In this document: in pieces, positions 57,200 through 64,000 of the stretch
Layout of the letters: each line of letters opens with the position of its first letter
How positions within the stretch are numbered: position 1 is the stretch's first letter
DNA from: Dysidea avara
Taxonomy: Eukaryota; Porifera; Demospongiae; Dictyoceratida; Dysideidae
Assembly: GCF_963678975.1 (NCBI RefSeq)
Contig: NC_089278.1
Span: forward strand, 14,365,959 to 14,429,958
Length of the DNA stretch: 64,000 bases
Direction: 5' to 3'
The notes under the pieces: model-generated
Databases searched by the model: none
What the model was told of the DNA's origin: nothing
Seen by the model: the letters and a program-made list of their open reading frames with translations, nothing else
Position numbers and translations under genes: made by a program

Positions 57200-60100
57200 T
57201 ACAAGGGTGAAGTAGGCAGCTTCTTTAACTTGCATTCATTTAATAAGGTTTAGGACTTTGGGTTGCTTTGTTCACTTTGAGTTGGATGTGATGGGACCAT
57301 GTCGGAGCCTAGTATAGGTAGACATGTTGATCTGTGTATCTAATGGGTATCTGTGACCTGGTACAAGTCAGTGTCACAAAATTTTCACCTTGTTTACCAA
57401 GTATCTGTCCACTGATCATCACCATGTACTGAATGCTACAAGGGGGGAAGGGGGAATAAATAGGCATCTACATACACACGTGCCTATTTTTGTATTAATC
57501 AACACTTCCATGCCCACACCCACACAAGTGTTAATCACTAATCCTGTCAGTTTTAGTGGCCACATGTCACCATCAGAGAACTCATCTAAATAATTTGTAA
57601 TATCTCATTATGTCTATAATGTTAGACCACTCAGGCAGTCTTTAGTAAAGTTCTTGATGGTTTGTGAGATTTGGTGTCACTTAACAACTGATGTTTGACT
57701 TTAAGTATAATGATCAGACTGAAGTATTTTGGCATCCATGAAGATGGAGTAATCATGATCTTGCACTTATAGAAAAAAATTGCCCTGATGCAGATGTACA
57801 CCCATTTCATGGATGTGGGGGTCAGAGGAAGCAATGACACAAGAAAGTAGATTGAGTTTGGCTTCCCTAGATTTATATGTGACAAACTAGGACAGCAACC
57901 CCCCGGGTAATATAGACTCTGAATCACTCAGGTGGCACTCCTCAGGAGATGTGAAATATAATTTCTATAGATCCAAAGGTTTGTATTCTCCAAGGACAGA
58001 CAGGGCATCAGTTGCTGCTAACAATTCTGTGAGATGTGATATCATTTGTTTTATTTAATTAATATATATGCTGTTTTCTTAGTGAATATCAATGAGTTTA
58101 GATAAAAACTTTGTGTAATTGATCTAGTGGTGCCCTTTGATAACCTTTTGGCAAATGCTTGATGCCATCAAACTAGCAGGATACACACTTTGTGGGTTTA
58201 AAGGGACAAATCTAGATCCATCTACACAATACTGAACAATTTGTGCTTTGTATAATGCAACTGTCATGTTCAAGCATCTTGTCAATCTTTTGCAATACCA
58301 TCTACTATGAGTTAGCTACACTGGCTGTTGTTTGAGCTTTTCACTTCTGATCATGTATATTGATGGATTCAGATCAATTAAGCTCTGAACACTCTACCTT
58401 ATAACCTCATAATACTACGATGGCCCAATTCCGAGTATGTGGGTACTTTAAGTTAACCATAGATGATAGCCTGTTTTCCATAGGCTTCACATATACCTTG
58501 GTGTTGTAATTAGTCTGTGAGAAATAGATGAAGTATAGAAAGTTGCCTTTAAATTAATACAAATCATCCAAATCAACTAGTGATGAATTCATGCTTAATT
58601 TGATCGTTCAAGGTAAGGAGTTAAGGTTATTCTGATGGTGGAGAGAATGGCAAAGTGTGGGAAGTGTCCACGAGTAATTAAATTTAGTGAGGGAGTAAAC
58701 ATTATCAAGGTCTTGATGAAGCCATGAATTACCATAATATAAAACATTGTGGCTTTCAAGAAAGTTCTTTGCTGAACAAGTTGAGGTCATTCAGCATGCT
58801 GGTCACACTACTGTAATGAGAAGTTGTTCATTACAAAATGAGCTGCACTCAGTGCACTGCATAATATTTTTCCTATCTGCAGGTGTGCAATGGGGATCCA
58901 CAAAGGATATACAGAGAGCAAATAGTGCATGATACTATATTCTTGAACTGAAGCAACAGGCAAAGGCGATAAAGAAGGACAAACTTGAAGATTAATGAAT
59001 ACGGACATAAATAGTTAACTCCACAGAATTGAGAGGTTGTCGCCTACATTTAAGACTTTAACATGGCTTCTACCCTGACACCACAAGGGAGCAGTAATCC
59101 TTCAACCATAGATTATGGAATACTCTGTGCTTGAACTCCCCCAAATAGTATGATTGATGGTTTAGCTTTTGTGGTAATTGCTCATGGAGTGAGCAAAATC
59201 TCTGTAGCATAAACACATCTCAACATCAATCTGGATCTCTCACCCAAAAGGTCTTGTAGGCAAACCCTTTCTATGGAATGCCATTCCTCTTTACATTCTA
59301 TACAGTTATTAAATCCTATTGCATTTCAGACTACTGTAACTTTTGTTGTGCACATTGTTTGTATCTCTAAATAATGTGAGGACCTTTGCAGACTATACCT
59401 TAATTCTGTGTACCCACATCAAATATTATCTTAACTGGGTTTTCTTGCTGAAAAGTAAAAACATACTCAAGACTCTCTTATTCTTGCTCATCTCAAAGTA
59501 TTTCTAGTTCCTGTTTTTAAAAGGCTTCACAGCACTATAAAATATTCTGCCTATGAAAATATAATAGCTGTATATAGTATGTACTTGTGTATGCATTTGT
59601 GTAGTGTTTTTGGGATGCATCAATAAGAATAGTATAAAGAAGAACTGCATGGTGTAGGGTTCCAGCCCTTGCACTGTAACAGGGCACCCCAGCCCATTAC
59701 AAAAAGAGACATTTTGTAGCAAATTTGAACGAAGTGATAAATGCTAAATTTCTGTTGTATTGTAAGCTGCTCCACGAACAGCAAGACTGCATACTTTATT
59801 CTATCAATTTATTTATTTATTTGCCTTTACAAATCTCCCACCTTCAGTCAACATTACTTTAATTATCCTGTAATGTTAAGAGCAGTCAACTACTGCACGA
59901 GGGCGGACAGCTATATAGCTATTGTTAATCGCAGATCTCAGTCACAATAATTATTACCACTCATGCAGTAAGAGTTTAGACAACCTAAAGTGGTAAGCAG
60001 GTGGGTGACCAGAAGCAAGACATTAACATATTTTGGCCTTATATATACCAACCAAAAGATACTTTCTTGTTCCATCGCATCCATTGAAAAAGGACAGCAT

Positions 60101-61250
60101 GCATGTATTATTACTTACTGACTTAATAAGATTGTAAACGATGTGTTTAAACAATACTGCATGACATCAACATCATGCACAGCCAACAGCTTTGTCACTT
60201 AAGCAGCCTGTGATAATTGAGAATTTTGATAGTGTTGCACACTTTCCTCTTTGTTATTGTTGTTTTCAGAGGAAACATTGGTAAACGTGAACAGGCTATA
60301 GGGCTACTCAAGGATTTGGTAAAATATTATACCACCAATATAAAATGGACAATATATGATTTCATACCACCTTCACATGCACAATCAACTATCATCTTTA
60401 AAGTTATTATCAGCCATTCACCCCAATGAAATATTTAACTAATATGGATGTACAACATGCTTTAAGCCATCTCACAGGTCCTTAGTGGGATAGCATTCAC
60501 AGAACAGAATAACATCGCTGCTCAAATTTTCCAACTGAAACTAAGCCATCACCAACTGCCTCTGTGTGTGTGTGTGCGTGTGTGTGTGCGTGCGTGTGTG
60601 CATGTGTGTGTGTGTGCCTCCTGTCATCATCCACCTCTAGGCACTAGTACTAAAGGTGGTTATGGGTTGGGTAGGTTACCAGGTCTAAAATTAAACAATA
60701 TAATTGTTAAGGAGGCCAGCTAGAGCAAGTCCCAGCTATCCACGACTCTCCCTCCTTCCACTGAAGTCACTGCAAACTAATGAAGAAAGAGAAGCTGTTC
60801 TATCCAGAATCAGCCTGTCAAGTAACAAACTGCAAAATCAAGAAACCCTAACAAAACATTTATACTAGTACAACAGTCAACAAATTGTCATGGAACACAA
60901 TTATTTATAATACTGGTAAACAAACTAGTATATTTAACAATAGAGTTTCCCACATATGCTATGGTATAGCAGCATGCCTCTTGTTCCACTGCTATTTTGT
61001 GTATGTATCCCTACTTCATTATTAATTCAATTTTAACTCATTCTTTCATACATGTATCACAGTGCATATGACACAAGATAGAGCAGATACTATGTATATT
61101 CATTTGAGAGATATACTTAATGTACATTGCTAGCTAACCTGTCTCACCATGTGCGCATGTCAATATTGCTTGAATGTTATGGATTATTAACAGCACAATG
61201 CATACAGAACTTCATGAATTTTCCTACTTCTTTCAACTCGTGTATTATAG
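57200..61250. other. Intergenic DNA between repeat elements and pseudogene E
   Basis: Partly homologous to 30180-33146. It contains a TG/GC-rich microsatellite at about 60560-60617. No gene was recognised; the short ORFs are not conserved in the homologous unit. Confidence 0.45.
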
Positions 61251-62221
61251 ATCCAGATATCTATTTTATGCTGTTGGCAACAATGCTCACTAGCATCACT
61301 GTAAGTTTCTTTTGCTACCATATGTACATGATCATTGATGAAGAACAGGTTAATTTTGATATTCAATCTGATTGTATATTGACAGATTTGAAGTAACTGA
61401 TTCAAAAAGAAAAAAATTTCCTCATATCTTTATAGTTTTCCTAGAGGTGGAACTTATGCACTCTCCAAGTCTCTACAAATGCACTTAACATTGTTGGAAA
61501 TAATGAAAAGGAAATGAAGTTCTTTAATAATTTGTTTTCTTTGGGATTGTGTTGGTATATTGACCAGTTCAGAGATCCTGGACCATCTCAAGTTGTAATG
61601 GAGGATAGTCCAACTTATGTAATTGATTGTCCGGTGGTAATTCCATGACTGATCAGAGCTATTACATACTTTCAACCTAAACTCAGTGAACTGAAGTTTA
61701 TAATAATAGTGCGACACCCAATTGTACGAGCCATATCACAGTATGTACAATGGAAACTTCACCACTTGAATGTGTCTAAAACTTTTGATGAAACCTGTAA
61801 ATGCCACAGGACACCCTAACCTTGAGTTATACTCAATTGCCACCACTCAATATTCCTATTACATTAAACAGTGTTTGGAGTTTGTACCTTCCAACCAGAT
61901 ATGTTTTGTTAATGGAGACATGCTGAGGACCAACCCCGTACTATTGATGAATAAACTGGAAAAGTGTTTAGGACTACCATCAAATATTTCTTCAAGTAAT
62001 TTTGTTTACAATAAGGAAAGAAAATTATTGTTTTGTAAAGGATAACACAATCAAGTGTCCTACTATCAGAAGTAAAGGTAGACCTCATCCCAAGATTACC
62101 AGAAGAACTGCAGATATTCTGATGAAATTCTATGAACCTTACAATAAAGAACTTTTATGAAATCACAGGGGAAGATTATGGATGGGATTACAACTATGAT
62201 GAAATAGACATTATAGATTAG
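61251..62221 (+). pseudogene. Sulfotransferase pseudogene E (copy of gene B)
   Basis: Homologous to gene B from the acceptor (GTGTATTATAG) to a stop at 62219-62221, with colinear flanks. Damage relative to B: a 1-bp deletion near 61373 and a 4-bp deletion near 61433 that removes part of the phosphosulfate-loop codons, a CGA-to-TGA stop at 61646, deletions near 61795 and 62028, and a 1-bp insertion near 62156. The C-terminal coding motifs (QICFVNGDML, PHPKITRR) are still readable. No functional enzyme can be made from this exon. Confidence 0.92.
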
Positions 62222-62610
62222 TTGTAATAGAAAGTTGTGTATAATTATAGTTGTACCAGAGTTGTGAATCTTATTCAATGCTTCATCACAGTGGTAATTT
62301 TAATGCATTAATCACTTAGATTGATAGTGTGTGTGACTGATACCTTGCTCCTCAAAATTTCTATGGCTGTTTCAAGCCTGGCTGTGCAGAACTTCCATAT
62401 GTAAAATATGATTACTTTATTCTGATAATTGTGCAAATAATACTTTTCACTCCTTGTTTACATTACATAGCTAAATGATGACAGCTGCGGTGAAATAAAT
62501 TTAATGCAGTGTATATATTGTCTGCATATATGTGTGCACATACTACAGGAACACTAGCTATACATTACGCTCTAAACATGCACACACACAAAGTATAAGT
62601 AAAGCCTTCA

Positions 62611-62624
62611 GTTACCATGGTAAC
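62611..62624. promoter_or_regulatory. X-box-like palindrome upstream of pseudogene F
   Basis: GTTACCATGGTAAC is identical to 34516-34529 and lies in the same relative position once the 342-bp MITE is discounted. Confidence 0.3.
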
Positions 62625-62830
62625 CAGCACTAGGGCACCTGTGTGCTTTGTGAGTCAGTGCAGGAAAATCCTCCTGGGGTAGGAGACAGTACCATGTCTC
62701 ACAGGTGAAGGTGTGCATGGGCATCCAAAGTCCTACCTGGACCTTCAACACACACAGATACACACACACACACACACATACATACTGCATGCATGGTACA
62801 TGTGTGCAGTTACTGTAAGGCTATTTAATT

Positions 62831-63172
62831 TAGGACTGAAATAAATACTAATACTCGGAGAGTGTATTTGGTACTCAAATAGTAAAATTGGTACTTGAGT
62901 ACTCGTTAACATCACGTGACTTAGCTCACATGATGTATTTGTCATCAGGGAGTGACACAATGAAGGCTATAGAGTTTTGACTAGCATTTTTTTTGTCAGG
63001 GACACTAGCATCAGTACAGTGTGTATCATTGTTGTTACTTGAAAAGCTGTAAATTGTTTAAGGTTGTCACAAAACATGTCAAATGACTACAAGTAGCTAG
63101 TATTCGTGAGTACTCAATCGTTAACTCTAGAGAGTACTTGAATACTAAAAAACCATAATTTTTTCAGCCCTA
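62831..63172. mobile_element. hAT-type MITE with 8-bp target duplication
   Basis: Ends TAGGACTGAAA / TTTCAGCCCTA (one mismatch) enclose 342 bp; the flanking duplication ATTTAATT is perfect (62823-62830 and 63173-63180). The homologous site in unit 1 at about 34741-34748 holds a single ATTTAATT, which proves insertion. The interior has GTACTTGAGTACTCG palindromes. Confidence 0.95.
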
Positions 63173-63345
63173 ATTTAATTATACTGTATAATATCCCACA
63201 CATGCATACTTATATAGAATTCTGTGTATGCATTTTAGCTGACATAAAATAAACTGTTTAGATAAATCTAGATTATGTTATTTCATGGTTATTTTAAGAA
63301 TTAATCTTTTCAGTTTTTTTATAAATTATGTATATTATTTTCCAG

Positions 63346-64000
63346 ATCTACAGACTGCATTGCTAATAGTGACACTTACATTCATTATCAGTAACTTTCT
63401 ACACTATTTGTACTGGTCCAATACTGTCATCAAGTCACACTGTAGTATCGACAGATACAATGTCACTAATTTTCAAAGAAGAAAATTTCCTCATATGATT
63501 ATCACTGATCGGTTTTATGAAGAGTGGAACTTATGCACTTACTACATCTCTACAGATGCACCCCAATATTATTGGAAATCACACACAGGAAGTGAAGTTC
63601 TTTGATAACTATCATGCAAATGGGTTGTGCTGGTACATTGATCAAATGCGGGACCCCGGTCCTTCACAAGTTATGATGGAGGATAGCCCAGCTTATGTGC
63701 TCTATTGTCCAGTAGTTTTCCCACGATTGATTAAATTTCTTCACTATTTTGGGTTGAAACTTAGTGAACTGTAGTTCATTGTGATAGTACAACATCCAAT
63801 TGTACAGGCATTGTCTGATTTTGTGCACTGGAAAGTTCACCATTTAAACTCAACTAGCACATTTGATGAAATGGCTATAAACTCTACCGGACAACCAAAT
63901 CTTGAGTTCAGTTCAGTTTCCACCACCCGATATTCCTATTACATTAAACAGTGTTTGGAGTTTGTACCTTCCAACCAAATATGTTTTGTTAATGGAGATA
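63346..64000 (+). pseudogene. Sulfotransferase pseudogene F (copy of gene C, cut by window end)
   Basis: Homologous to gene C from its acceptor (TTTTCCAG) onward. Damage relative to C: a 4-bp insertion near 63505 at the start of the phosphosulfate loop that shifts the frame, an AAG-to-TAG stop at 63772-63774, and loss of the arginine of the 3'-phosphate motif (ACGACATCC became ACAACATCC). The remainder is about 95% identical to C. The 3' end lies outside the window. Confidence 0.9.

Larger units (their letters stand above)
55180..64000 (+). repeat. Segmental duplication, unit 2
   Basis: Colinear with 29360-35900 (anchors listed there). Differences from unit 1 include the hAT-like insertion at 55871-56940, the MITE at 62831-63172 and extra sequence around 58400-60840. 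The two sulfotransferase copies in it are decayed. The unit continues past the right end of the window. Confidence 0.85.

Overview
The window is a piece of an AT-rich animal nuclear genome: spliced genes with GT-AG introns, interspersed DNA transposons, LINE remnants and Pol III-type repeats. No organelle, bacterial or viral genes were seen. The host genes (an isobutyryl-CoA dehydrogenase, the ciliary GTPase RABL2, a BCL2L13-like protein and heparan-sulfate 3-O-sulfotransferase-like enzymes) are metazoan. The compact gene-dense left end, the repeat-rich remainder and the type of retroelement debris suggest a marine invertebrate, possibly a demosponge. That placement is an inference, and the sequence does not prove it.

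Layout. At 0.65-5.26 kb lie the last six exons of an ACAD8-like gene (+). At 6.38-10.77 kb (-) is a nine-exon gene with a BCL2L13-type BH2 motif (GGW) and an extra N-terminal membrane region. It is convergent with ACAD8 and starts 110 bp from the divergent RABL2 gene (10.88-17.98 kb, +, eight exons), so the two probably share a bidirectional promoter. RABL2 introns carry several MITEs and inverted repeats. 18-22.7 kb is repeat-poor intergenic DNA with no gene that I can support.

From 22.7 kb to the right end the window is a tandem sulfotransferase cluster. Four intact terminal exons lie at 22.74-23.70, 33.15-34.13, 34.93-35.88 and 51.70-52.65 kb, and two decayed copies at 61.25-62.22 and 63.35-64.0 kb (the latter runs off the window). 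Every copy starts at an AG acceptor in the same phase and lacks an initiator, so short upstream exons remain to be found. The 3' halves are nearly identical while the 5' halves differ, which suggests gene conversion. The two pseudogenes arose by a segmental duplication of about 29.4-35.9 kb into about 55.2-64 kb.

Between the sulfotransferases lies a dense repeat landscape: a LINE interrupted by a hAT-type MITE (26.4-28.4 kb), two LINE 3' ends (38-39.6 kb), long elements with tRNA-like heads (40.6-42.3 and 48.3-49.0 kb), three foldback MITEs (42.8-47.8 kb), a three-layer nested element at 43.95-46.52 kb with readable target-site duplications and a paralogous empty site at 17.2 kb, a retroelement fragment (53.0-53.8 kb), and hAT-like elements with 5-bp target duplications (3.56, 54.45 and 55.87 kb). 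A 19-bp motif close to TACTCTAATAGAACAGTCA recurs about 25 times in both orientations across the window and is not explained by any single annotated element.
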